Source of the DNA: Capsaspora owczarzaki ATCC 30864
Taxonomy: Eukaryota > Opisthokonta > Filasterea
DNA length: 64,000 bases
Reading direction: 5' to 3'
NCBI RefSeq assembly: GCF_000151315.2
Contig: NW_011887297.1
Coordinates: 597,587-661,586, forward strand
Both the position numbers and the translations under genes were made by a program. This document shows, one piece after another, positions 34,825 through 45,578 of this stretch. The notes below the pieces were generated by a model. It saw nothing but the letters and a program-made list of their open reading frames with translations. It was not told where the DNA came from and made no database searches. Position 1 is the stretch's first letter; the number at the start of each line of letters is the position of its first letter.

Positions 34825-37283
34825 ATGCGACCGTTACGACGGCAGGCGACGCGGCGTCGAACTGGCATCCTGCTGGCGGCCGCTGCGCTGACGATTGCAA
34901 TGCTGGCGGTGGCTTCAGTCGCTCGTGTCAGTGGCGCGAAAGCTGCTGAGGGTGGCGAGTCGCTGCTGGAGGGTGCGGTCCCAGTACCACCGCCGCAGCA
35001 GCCTGGACGTGTCGGCGAGCAACACGACCTGCCGCCGTACCCGGATGCCCAGCTGGACGAAACCGGACACGGCCTGCACGAGAGCCACCCGCGTGCCCAG
35101 GCAGCGCGCCGGGAGCTCGTTCGGATGGAGCGCGAGCGACTAGCGCGCCGCCGCCGCCGACGAGAGGACAATGCTACAACGGCTGCAACTGTGGAGGATG
35201 GTGACAGCACTGCCGATCCGCCATTGTTCGAGACGTTCCGCGCATCCGTCATCCAGGGAGTGCTGCCGACAATCAGCTATCTGGAGGACGCCGTGCCGAG
35301 CTCGGGTCGCCTCGTCCCTGCGCACTATTCCGTTGCGGACGATCCGCTGCGCACCTTCTCGATCGAGGAGCCCGTGCTGGGCTGCTCAAATACGAGCAAC
35401 CACCGCGAGCTGACGTCCGTCACTGCCAAGCACAACCAGTGCATCATTGCCGGCAACGCTGGCTTCTTTGGGGTCTCGAACGGCATGTGCCATGGAAATC
35501 TCATCTCCGACGGTCAACTGGTCCAGAACACGGGCCGACAGAACGCCAACTTTGGCATACGGCGCGACGGCACGATTGTCGTGGGATACCTCACCTCCAA
35601 CGAGATTGCCGAGATTGAGGCCAGCGACAACCCCTTCCAGCAGCTGGTTGCTGGCGTGGTTTGGCTGGTGCGCGATGGCGAACCGTACATTGACGAGTCC
35701 AGCGCCATGGAGGACATGTCCGTCCAGGAGACGGGCATCACCTTTGTGTCAGTCAGGTCGGGGCGCGCAGCACTAGGGCACGACGCCGACGGCCGAGTGG
35801 TGCTGTACCAGGTGGATGGGAAGACGAACGTTCGCGGCGTTAATTTGTACGAACTGGCCGAGTTGCTCATCAAACGCGGTGTGCGGAATGCCATCAATCT
35901 TGACGGAGGTGGCTCCATGACCTCTGTGCTGAACAACCAAGTCGTCAGCTACCCATCCGACACGTGCAAAGTCGACCCAAGCACCAAGTGCGAACGCACC
36001 GTCACCACGATTGTGTGCTTGCACGACGCCCGCTGCGATCCAGTCGACTGCTCTGGGCACGGCACCTGTCGCGGCGTGAGTAAGCAGAACGCCCTCGACG
36101 GTACGGTGGGCACTTGCGACTGCGAGTTTGGCTGGCGCCCGCCGAGCTGTTCCGTGCCCGTCGACCCTTGCGTCGATGCCGACTACGAGGACTACCTTGA
36201 CTGGTATGCCGCGACGCACAACAACACCCTACCCACGGACAACACTGGCGGAGGCGATGCTGGCGGAGGCGATGTTCCCGACAATGATCGGAGGCGCCTC
36301 TACTTTGCACCCGACGCGATGGTGGGTCGTCGTGAGGACCCTCCTTCAGCAAGTACTACCGCCGCGGCTCTATTGAGTAGTGCTCTTGCTTCAGTGACCC
36401 CTTCGTCGGCTACTCCATCGTCGGCCACTCCATCGTCGGCCACTCCTTCATCGCACACCCCCTCGGTTACCCCATCCTCACACACCCCATCCTCACACAC
36501 TCCATCGTCGGCCACCCCATTCATCACCACACTCCATCCTCGGCCACCCCCTCGGTTACCCCATCCTCACACACCCCATCCTCACACACTCCATCCTCAC
36601 ACACCCCATCATCAGCCACTCCATCCGTCACCCCGTCGTCGCACACCCCGCGAGCAACGCCAAGCTACGCGGTGGGCCCCGCGAAATGCCACATCAACTC
36701 GACGTGCAGCTATGCCGGGCCTGGTCGCCGAACGTGCTCGTGCAACGCGGGGCAGTATGGCAATGGCACCTTCTGCCAGGCGATTCCGGCGCCGTGCCCC
36801 GTGTACTCTGCCACACCGTCCGTCACGCCGACGGATTCGGGGTCAAACTCGTTTGTCAATCCCGAGTGCGTTCCCTGGGCGTACTGGCTGACCGCGGTTG
36901 CTGGCGTGGCGCTTGGGAGCATTGCAGTGTCGTTGTGGTTGTTGCTCACACGGTCCAAGGTCCGTCGCCCCCACCCCGGTGGTCCTCGCGAGTCAAACGG
37001 AGAGGCCTTGTCAACAAAGGCCTCGCCACCTCGGATACGCATCGGCTCAGCCTCCTCTGGCTCGAGCAGCGGCGAGGCTGATGGTGACATTACGAGTCTG
37101 TCGCCACCATCGCCCTTCCTGGATGACGAGCTCGCTCAAGCCTCAGCCACGCCGGGTGCGGTGATGGCAATGACCACATTTGTCAAGCGAGTTGTCGGCA
37201 GTCAGTCTAAATCCAAATCTCACGGCGCGGGTCCACCATTCCACAAGTTGACCGGCCAAGCCGACACCGAACCGTTGGTTGAA

Positions 37284-37315
<32 letters not shown>

Positions 37316-37331
37316 CGATGTTTTTGCTTAA
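34825..37331 (+). CDS. NAGPA: NAGPA-like phosphodiester glycosidase (uncovering enzyme), membrane-anchored
   Basis: A signal peptide (ILLAAAALTIAMLAVASVAR) is followed by the phosphodiester-glycosidase domain: IAGNAGFFGVSNGMCHGNLI, GIRRDGTIVVGYL, NAINLDGGGSMTSVL. An EGF-like module follows (CSGHGTC...CDCEFGW), then Thr/Pro/Ser repeats, a second Cys-rich module (CHINSTCSYAGPG, CSCNAGQYGNGTFC), one membrane helix (WLTAVAGVALGSIAVSLWLL) and an Asp-rich tail. This matches animal NAGPA, which removes GlcNAc to expose mannose-6-phosphate on lysosomal enzymes in the trans-Golgi. The frame changes inside the TPSS repeat (about 36515-36545). Either an indel lies there or a GT-AG intron 36377-36615 (phase 1) skips it; with the intron the protein is 755 aa. 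The start at 34825 precedes the only signal peptide. Confidence 0.87.
36398..36660 (+). repeat. TPSS-coding short tandem repeat in the NAGPA-like gene
   Basis: Repeats of about 15 nt read Thr-Pro-Ser-Ser-Ala/His in one frame upstream and in another frame downstream of about 36530. All are C/T/A-rich. This is the region where the frame shifts or where an intron may be removed. Confidence 0.8.
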
Positions 37332-37590
37332 ACAAGCGATTTTTGGTGGCTATTGGACTTTTTCCTCCCTCTTTCTGAAATTGTGTATAAAAACCATCTT
37401 TTCATTACGAATCAAACCCTTCTCAATTCCGCACCACTCCGTGCCATTGAATGCGCCAACGAAAAAAAAATGTGTGTGTATTCACAGGAATAGCTTAAAA
37501 CCAGACAACAAACAAGCTGTGCAGTACAGTACAATACAAATACTAGAACAATTCAGGGAAACAATAAATCAAAAGCTGTTTCAGGCGCTT
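37332..37590. other. Convergent 3' flanks, NAGPA-like / HSP70
   Basis: Short intergenic stretch between two stop codons. AT-rich; no gene seen. Confidence 0.5.
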
Positions 37591-39031
37591 TTAGTCGACC
37601 TCCTCGACAGTGGGGCCGGAGGAGTGGGCAGCACCAGCAGAGGGCATGCCGGCACCACCGGGTTGCTGCTGCTGGTAGAGCTTGGTCATCACTGGGCCGC
37701 ACGCCTTCTGCAGTTCCTGCTGACGGTGCTCAAACTCCTCCTTGTCAGCGAGCTGGTTGGACTCAATCCAGCTGAGCGTCTCCTCAACCTTCTGCGAGAC
37801 AGCCTGCTTCTCGTCGGCGGGAATCTTGCCGGCAATGCTCTCGTCGTCGAGAGCCTGCTTGACCTGGAAGGCAAAGCCCTCGAGCGAGTTCTTGGCCTGA
37901 ATCTTCTCGCGCTGCTCGTCGTCCTGCTTCTTGAACTTTTCACCGTCGGCAACCATGCGGTCAATCTCCTCCTTGGACAGACGGCCCTTGTCGTTGGTGA
38001 TGGTGATCTTGGTGGACTTGCCGGTGGACTTGTCGACGGCAGAGACATTCAGAATGCTGTTGGCATCAATGTCAAAGCTGACCTCAATCTGGGGCACGCC
38101 GCGCGGCGCCGGGGGCAAGCCAGTCAAGTCAAACTTGCCGAGCATGTTGTTGTCGCGCGTCATGGCGCGCTCGCCCTCGTACACCTGGATGGTGACGGCA
38201 GGCTGGTTGTCGGCAAACGTCGAGAACACCTGCGAGGTCTTGGTCGGGATGCGCGTGCCGCGCTTGACAAGGGCGGTCATCACACCACCGGCAGTTTCAA
38301 TGCCGAGCGTGAGAGGGGCCACGTCGACAAGAACGACGTCTTGGAGCGTGTCGTGCTTGTCGCCCGTGATGACGGCAGCCTGGACGGCGGCACCGTACGC
38401 GACAGCCTCGTCGGGGTTGATGCTCTTGTTGAGCTCCTTGCCGTTAAAGTAGTCTTGAAGCAGCTTCTGGACCTTGGGAATGCGAGTCGAGCCGCCAACC
38501 AGGACAATTTCGTCAATCTTGCTCTTGTCCATCTTGGCGTCGTTCAGGGCCTTGTCCACGGGGGCAAGGGTCGAGCGGAAGAGGTCGGCGCACAGCTCCT
38601 CAAAGCGCGCGCGGGTAATCTTGGTGTAAAAGTCGACACCCTCAAAGAGCGAGTCAATTTCGACCGAAGCCTCGGTCGAGGACGAGAGGGTGCGCTTGGC
38701 ACGCTCGCACGCCGTGCGCAGGCGACGAAGCGCACGCGAGGACGAGGCCAAGTCCTTCTTGTGCTTGCGCTTGAACTCTTCGACAAAGTGGTTGACCATG
38801 CGGTTGTCAAAGTCCTCGCCACCAAGGTGGGTGTCGCCAGCGGTGGCGCGGACCTCAAACATGCCGTCGTCAATGGTCAGAATGGACACGTCGAACGTGC
38901 CGCCACCGAGATCAAAGATGAGAATGTTCTGCTCCTTGGCGGAGCTGCCGCGCTTGTCGAGGCCGTACGCAACAGCGGCGGCGGTCGGTTCGTTGATGAT
39001 GCGGAGAACGTTCAGACCGGAAATCGTGCCA

Positions 39032-39063
<32 letters not shown>

Positions 39064-39965
39064 AAAGTAAGCGGGGACGGTCACAACGGCGTCGGTCACG
39101 GTCGTGCCGAGATAGGCCTCTGCAGTCTCCTTCATCTTGAGCAGCACCATCGAGGAGATTTCCTCGGGTGTGAAGGTCTTCTGCTCGCCCTTGTACTCGA
39201 CCTGGAACTTTGGCTTGCCACCCTCGCTGAGCACCTTGAAGGGCCAGTGCTTCATGTCTGACTGGACAGCAGGGTCGTCAAAGCGACGGCCGATGAGGCG
39301 CTTGGCGTCAAAGATGGTGTTTTCGGGGTTCATGGCCACTTGGTTCTTTGCGGCGTCGCCAATCATGCGCTCCGTGTCTGAGAAGGCGACATACGACGGG
39401 GTAGTGCGGTTGCCCTGGTCGTTGGCGATAATTTCGACCTTGCCGTGCTGGAACACTGCGACACTGTGAAATTGAAATCAGAAGCAAACCAAAACAGTCA
39501 AATGAACGCAGCAAAGAAACAGAAAAGTGAGCAAAAGCACCTCAAACAAAATTATTGCGGTCCTGATCAAACAGGCAGAGTGAAAATAAAGTATCGATGA
39601 AGGAGAAGGGAGGTTGATGAGGAGGGGGAGAAGGAAGGGGGAGGGGCGCGCAGTTAACCACTCCAAAGAACGACACAGAATGTCGTGGAAGCCAAAAAGA
39701 ACGCTTGCCGGTGCATAGCGCGATGGCAAAGGAATAGACACCTCGCACGAAAAGCTGAGCAAATAATGCAACAGGACACACTGTACAAACGGTGCGCCTA
39801 TTTGCAGCCCACGGGTGGCCGAGCCAGAAAGGGACGTCCGAAAACGAAAACGAAGAAACAGAAAGAGCGACAAAACCAAAAAACAAAAGCGCAGATGGCT
39901 TACCAAGAATAAGTCGTGCCAAGGTCAATGCCGATGGCTTGTGACTTGCGTGTAGCAGAAGGCAT
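37591..39965 (-). CDS. HSPA: Cytosolic HSP70 chaperone
   Basis: Two exons: 39965-39904 and 39463-37591, 644 aa. It starts [20 protein letters not shown] and continues [20 protein letters not shown]. Signatures include [14 protein letters not shown] and [16 protein letters not shown]. The C-terminus ends PTVEEVD, the EEVD tail that marks cytosolic/nuclear HSP70 and binds TPR co-chaperones. [11 protein letters not shown] linker precedes it. ATPase (about 1-385), substrate-binding and lid domains are complete. The single 440-bp phase-2 intron follows the phosphate-1 loop DLGTTYS. It is preceded by a TATA box and heat-shock elements, so heat induction is expected. The antisense strand of exon 2 is open for about 660 codons, an artefact of codon bias. 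Confidence 0.97.
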
Positions 39966-40062
39966 TGTTGATGCGTTAGAGTGTTGATGTTGAGAGAGAG
40001 GAGAAAGTTTTGATTGTTGCAAAAAAAGAAGAGTGACAGGAAAACTCTGCCAAAAATTCGCC

Positions 40063-40069
40063 TTTTATA
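40063..40069 (-). promoter_or_regulatory. TATA box of HSP70
   Basis: TATAAAA on the minus strand, about 95 bp upstream of the HSP70 start codon and about 110 bp downstream of the heat-shock element, a normal geometry for this gene class. Confidence 0.75.
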
Positions 40070-40177
40070 CCAAAAATCGAAAAATCGAAGATTCCAGTCT
40101 CTTCCACGCGCATCGCGGCCCTTCGATTCCTTATTGGGAGCTGTTGCGCAAAGACCAGCCTAGATGCTTCCTACTCG

Positions 40178-40195
40178 TTCTAGAAGCATCTTGAA
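40178..40195. promoter_or_regulatory. Heat-shock element upstream of HSP70
   Basis: The plus strand reads TTCTAGAAGCATCTTGAA. These are alternating TTC/GAA blocks at 5-bp spacing, four units with one mismatch (ATC for TTC). Extra imperfect blocks occur at about 40091-40103 and 40131. HSF binding is expected from family knowledge. Confidence 0.8.
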
Positions 40196-40349
40196 CCATA
40201 CCCGAAGCGTCCGCAACAAGCTGGTGAGCATGGCAATGCGACACATTGAGGGAACAATCTAATCAACTCTTTTGTTTGGGGTTGTTTTTGGAAGATCACG
40301 AAAACCAAAACAGCAAAACACGAAAACAATCTTAAACACCAACCGAGGC

Positions 40350-41076
40350 TCAATCATCCGTCTCTCGAACATCTTCCGCAGCTAGTTTGGTCGCATTGGC
40401 GGCGCGATCCAGGTAGCGGGAAATTGTCGCAAAGGAATCGACCAGGGTGTTGAACTCGTCAGACATGCGCGAACCAGCCGGGCCTTTCTTGACGCTTTCA
40501 ACAGACGCAAGCTGCTCGAGCAGCATGGTGACGCTGCTCAGTCGCTGCTGCGTGTCGTGCGCAGCAGCTATCGCCGCCGCTGCTGTGCTGCGAGGAGAGC
40601 CGCCGCCGCCGCCACCACCACCGACACCGCCACTGTCGCCAGGGACGTGTGCATAGCTTGTAGGCCGGGACGGTGTTGTGGCCTGCGAGGCGAGCGTCAC
40701 GAGCTCCTCTACCAGCTGTTGATGTTCGAGCGCGTCCGATTGGCGTTTCTGCTCGCCTCCAGTCGCCCCATGCGAGCCGTGCAATTCACCAGACTCTCGC
40801 TCTTGTTGCTGTTGCCGCAGGATTGGCAGCGTGGTTTCCAGTCGATCGATGAGCGCGTCCAGCGCGACGTCATCAACAACGGCAGGAATTTCACTGATGC
40901 CATTTCCCGTCAGAACGTCGTAGGTCGGTTCCGTGGCCGCTTCGAAGGTTATTTTGCTGGCATGACCGGACTGCATCGAGGAGTTTGACAGCGCCGCAGT
41001 TGAAAATGGCCCAAGATTCTCCGAGAGTCCGCGGCGCAAGCTCGGCGGTGATCCAGCCGCTTGATGTTGCTGTTGT

Positions 41077-41108
<32 letters not shown>

Positions 41109-44100
41109 TGCCTGTTGCTGCTGGTGTTCTTGCTCCAGTCGCTGCGAATCGTGATAGGCATCCATGTCATGGAAGAGTTGCATCCCACCCACATGAGCGA
41201 GCGCGGACGCGGCGAGATCGGCCACCGAAATGAGCGACTCGTCGTTGCCAGGCGTTTCAGGCGCGGGGCTCACTGTTGCAGCAAATTCGCGCACACTGAG
41301 GCGACGCGAGCGCATGGCGTCATCCGCGCTGTCGCTCGAGGCGGCATGAGTGAGCGGTTTCCGTCGGCGGACCTGCGAGGAGGACGCGGCAGACGACGGC
41401 GCGCTTGCAATCATTGACGATCGCTGAGATTCCTCGGTTCTGTTGGTCCGGTAAGAGTTGACAATCGAATCAACCTCGAATGGGCTCTTGTGTAGCAAGG
41501 CCTCAACAACATGCACCGGTTTCGCTTTGCGAGGTCGGACCTCCCCGGCGGCGGTTTGGTTTATTGGGCTTTCTCTCGACGGGACAACAGACGGCGGCCC
41601 AGCCGCCGTTGTAGAGTCTCGACTGACGGGTAGTGCAGCCACTTGAGCTCCGCTGATTTCGGCTTCATACTGTAGCAGGTCCGAGACCAACGTTGTGGTT
41701 GATTGCCGCGCGTCAACGGCTTGCTGGTCGGCACCATGTTGATGCCCGTCGGCGCGAAACACAAAGTCGACGTAGCCAAAGTCAGGAAAGCGCTTGTCTC
41801 GGCTGGCATCGTCCAGGTCGCTCTTGTCGTAGCGCACGAAATGATTGTCGACGGTGGTAGAGTGAAACTGGCAGCGAAAGATGGTTTCCCGCACGCCAAG
41901 TGTGCTCACGTGCACGCACTTGATCTAGCGGCGGTTGATTTCGAACAAGAACGAGAAAAAACAAATAAAAGCAGAGCCAAAAAGTGAGACAACCACCCAA
42001 CGACACGAACAACGAGACGCCCGAATTCAACTCTCACCAAAATATCGCCCCGCAGTATGATGGGTTCATCAAACTCAAAGAACATGAAGGCTTGGTCCGC
42101 ATGGAATACACTACGATCAACAAAAAGGGTAGTAAAAGCAAGAAAAAAAAAGCAAGAAAAAAAAAAACAACAAAAAAACAAAGCAAGGAAAAAAAGGCCA
42201 ATAATCAGCACAACCGGACAACAGCTGCAAACATCCAATCTCCCATCCCCATACCGCAGGCTTTCTGCAGGAGTTTCGTAGATGAGCTTGAAGCGCTGAT
42301 AGATGCGAAGTACCGGCCGACAATTGCCTCGGCCATCGAAATTCGGGATTCCGCGAACAATGACGCGCTCGAGCGGGCATGAGCGCTCCTCGAGTTGTGT
42401 TTCTCCTGTCACGATTTGGGAAAAGAGATGGACAAACCTGTTGCGCGCGAATCAATCCATGGGGGTTCCAATCAATCAACAGACGAAAAGAACGACCAAC
42501 CATATCCTCGTGACTATTCAACACTCACCGTCGCTGGGAGGGCTGTGTGATGCCTCCGTCCTTTTCATTCACGAATCGCTTCATTGCAAACAACTCCATG
42601 GCGTCTTCGGCACTTTCGAAAAGCCGGCAGTAGTTCATGTAGGCTGCAATGACTGTGCCAGTACGCCCTTTCCCACCCTTGAAGTGCAACATCGCAGAGA
42701 TCAGTACCAGCGGTGACTAGGCGATCAGCAAACAGCACCACAATCATCCACAAAACAGCAACACCCACCTTGCAATGCACGACCACAACATGACCGGGTG
42801 CGGATTTCAACCATGAATGCATCGATTTGCAAATGGCAAAGAGCAAATCGAGCGGAGGTGCGTGGTGATCTGGCCATCCAAAGTCCAGAACCTATGTGGT
42901 TGCAATAAGAGACGAAGTGAGCGCTTCATCGAGTCGGAACATTCGGCGTGGAAACTGCAAAAGTGCAACAGGCAACAACTGTTCGAGCCAAACCTGATTG
43001 TCGAGCTTGGAAATGTCGTAGCCTCTCTCGGACAGATTAAAAACCAGAAATCGTCCTGGATGCTTTTCCGTGAGAAGCTTGGCGACGTCGTTCATGTGGT
43101 TGCGGTAGGTTGATTCCAAACCAGTCGCAGGAAACGACATTGCTGAAAATTTGCATCCCGTCCCCAAGAGGTGAGTTGCAAAGAAGGATGCTGCACAAAC
43201 GCGAGCACCCTGTTCGCATCAAAAACAAACAAACAAACAAACAAACAAAAAGACAATCATACCGATAATGTTCCGCGTAATGTAGGTCAGATCCAGATCA
43301 AAATCTTCCGTCACAAACCGATTACGATTCCTATGCAGCCATAGACAAGTAAGAAAACGCAAGCAGAAGAGCAACAACACATCTCCCCAGAGAGACACAG
43401 AAATGGACGTGCTTTGAGACTGCGGAGCGAATGGACGAAATCAGGGTCGAAGGCCGTTTCCGAAACGAGTCACGAGCAACGAACGATTTTCCTGAAAGCC
43501 AAGAGTCACAGCGTTCGTTGGCGATGAGAATCAGGTCATAGTCATGCAAGAGAAGGGGTCTTCTTTTGAATTGTTTTGCTGAGCTCACCTGTGTCGGCGG
43601 TGGAGCCGTTACTAGGTTCGGGCTCGTCGAGCACAGAACGAACCTGGCGTGCCCAGAGACCAGCAGTGAGCATACGCCAGCCAAAAAGCAACACCGCGCC
43701 CCACAAATAAACACAACCATTAGCCTGAGCAGAGCATGGTATGGTACCTCGTTCGAGTTTTCGGGGGACATGAAGGACAGCGTCGACGACCGGCCAAAGA
43801 TCGAGAAAGGGCGACTGCCCGAGCGTATCTGTGTCGATGGGAGCACCGGTCCTGTCCCATTAGGTGCAACTCCTCCTCCTCGACAGACCGCATCCGAGCC
43901 GGTGAGGACCTAAAGAATGGCAAAGGTTGTTGATCGTTTTAGATTGGACAGCACTTTTCCACCACTCCACAACCACGCAAAGAAAAACAGAAAAATGCTG
44001 TTGCATGGAGGCAGAACGGCGGCTGCATACCTTGACTTCACACTTAGTATGACAGACATAGTCGCAATCTGTCGCACAAAGGGGGAAGAATGATTCAAAT

Positions 44101-44843
44101 TTGGCAGGTTAGCATTGAGTTTCGTGAAAGCATCGTCGAGTGGCACAACCAAACACCTGGACACGGAAATCACAATGGGGTTTCCGAGTGTCGCGAGGGA
44201 TTCCGTTCATAGCCAAGCACACTTGGGGTTTGGAGGGGTGTGTGTGTGTATGCGTAGGGACGTGAATCCCATCAAAAAGCGGCAAGGAAATCTCCCGCCT
44301 TTCTTTACCGCGCCAAGCCAAGCCAAAGCAAACACTTAACAAGTCAAAGCAATGAACAACTCAAAACATACCCTTGCAGAACATGGCCGAGCGCCACAGC
44401 ACGCCGTTGCACATTGAGCACGTCCGCGGTGTTTTGAACAGCTGTGGGACAAAGGTGTGCAGATTCTGCTGCTGTGGCTGGGAGGGGCCCGCCACAGTGG
44501 AAGTCGGACGCACAGCTGCTAACGCACGCGGCTGTGGAGCAGTATTCATGGCTGCGATGGCGTGGGCAGGGGACGGGCCTCTGCTCGGCCTGCTGGTTGG
44601 TGGAGACGGCGCTGGGCTGGTGGTGGTGCTCTTGACCGACTTGTTGCTGAGTGGAGCAGCTGGAGGAGGAGCAGCCGCCCGCGCTGGCTCCATCATCGCC
44701 TCTAGAGCGTCATACAAGGCCTCGCCGTGACGTGGCTGCAGCGTGTCGTAAATGCCATGCTCTACGGCCGTGGCGGCGGTCGCGGCGGTGGTCGCTGCTG
44801 CTGCGGTCGGGATTTCCTCGTAGATGAGGCCCGCGTCCGCCAT
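40350..44843 (-). CDS. C1-PTP-C2 tensin/PTEN-like lipid phosphatase
   Basis: Twelve exons in transcript order: 44843-44372, 44068-44031, 43909-43748, 43643-43589, 43491-43413, 43330-43263, 43142-42994, 42891-42769, 42677-42529, 42437-42255, 42110-42038 and 41924-40350, about 1041 aa. Residues 130-175 are a C1 zinc domain (HTFVPQLFKTPRTCSMC, FCKDCDYVCHTKC). The phosphatase follows: [48 protein letters not shown] and P-loop HCKGGKGRTGT with the catalytic Cys and both Lys. Then TQPSQRR and a C2 domain (VRGIPNFDGRGNCRP, FDEPIILRGDIL, SDLDDASRDKRFPDFGYVDF). The tail is Gln/Ser-rich; no SH2 or PTB is visible. It probably acts on 3-phosphoinositides at membranes. The exon 5 donor is read as GC (43412-43411), in phase 2. 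Confidence 0.85.
43221..43250. repeat. (AAAC)n microsatellite in a tensin-like intron
   Basis: About seven AAAC units (GTTT on the coding strand) follow the donor of intron 6. Confidence 0.9.
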
Positions 44844-45083
44844 CCCAACCGAACGAAATTCGACGCGAGAGAGACGAGAGAGACAAAGAGAATGAGAGAC
44901 TTGTTTGACTAGTGCTCACGAAAAACAGCCGAGTGAAGCAGAAAGAATGGAAGACTGGGCCTTTTGTTGATGTGCATGAATGGGAAATTTGGATTTTGAA
45001 ATTGGAAAATGTTCAGACGACCACAAGATTTTGACTCTTCGAAAACAAGTAACACACACACAACAACAAAAGTTCGCAGCCCA

Positions 45084-45578
45084 TCACAAGGCACTGGTCG
45101 AGAGCAGAATGCCATCGCCATCCGCCGTCACCCACGTCGCATCGGGAAGAAACTCCCGACCGCCAATGGTGACCGGGACCTGGCAATCGCCGCGATTGGC
45201 GCGGTTTGACTTGCGAGGATTGGTGCCGAGCGCCAGGACGCCGACGTCCATGGCGTTGAGCACGTTTGCATCGCGAATGCAACCGTAGACAATAATGCCA
45301 GCCCAGTTGTTGGTGATGCACAGCTGGCCAAGCTGGTCGCCGACGAGCGCGCAGTTGAAGGAGCCGCCGCCATCCACGACCAGGACTCGGCCGTTGCCCG
45401 GCTGCTCAAGGGTTGCGCGCACTTTCGAGTTGTCCTCGAGACACCGAACGGTTGCCGCAAAGCCGCGAATGGCCCGCTTCTGGCCAAACCACCGCCACTG
45501 GATGGTAGGATCGACCAGCTGGACTTTGTCGGAGAACTGATCGCAAGCGTCCGCGGTGCTCAGCTCGTTGCCGCTCAT
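45084..45578 (-). CDS. RraA-like protein (RraA/HMG-aldolase superfamily)
   Basis: Single exon, 164 aa, intronless. It begins MSGNELSTADACDQFSDKV and contains GFAATVRCLEDN, VLVVDGGGSFNCALVGDQLG and YGCIRDANVLNAMDVGVLAL. Length and motifs match bacterial/plant RraA and 4-hydroxy-4-methyl-2-oxoglutarate aldolase proteins. The D-x20-R-D pair that binds metal and substrate is present, but the acidic residue expected shortly after RD in aldolases is not obvious. The substrate is therefore uncertain; oxaloacetate or HMG-type keto-acids are known for relatives. The sparse distribution of RraA in opisthokonts makes bacterial or organellar acquisition plausible; this is inference. The gene is divergent from eS6. 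Confidence 0.9.
   Translation of the reverse strand: MSGNELSTADACDQFSDKVQLVDPTIQWRWFGQKRAIRGFAATVRCLEDNSKVRATLEQPGNGRVLVVDGGGSFNCALVGDQLGQLCITNNWAGIIVYGCIRDANVLNAMDVGVLALGTNPRKSNRANRGDCQVPVTIGGREFLPDATWVTADGDGILLSTSAL

Larger units (their letters stand above)
39966..40349. other. HSP70 promoter and tensin-like 3' flank
   Basis: A 384-bp gap. It holds the HSP70 leader, a TATA box, a CCAAT motif (minus strand, near 40132-40137) and the heat-shock element, followed by the 3' flank of the tensin-like gene. Confidence 0.7.

Noticed and set aside
37279-39261. 660-codon open frame on the plus strand opposite HSP70
   Set aside because: Classic antisense ORF caused by strong GC3 codon bias of HSP70. 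It is Leu/Val/Gly-rich without domain structure, and the sense strand is unambiguous.
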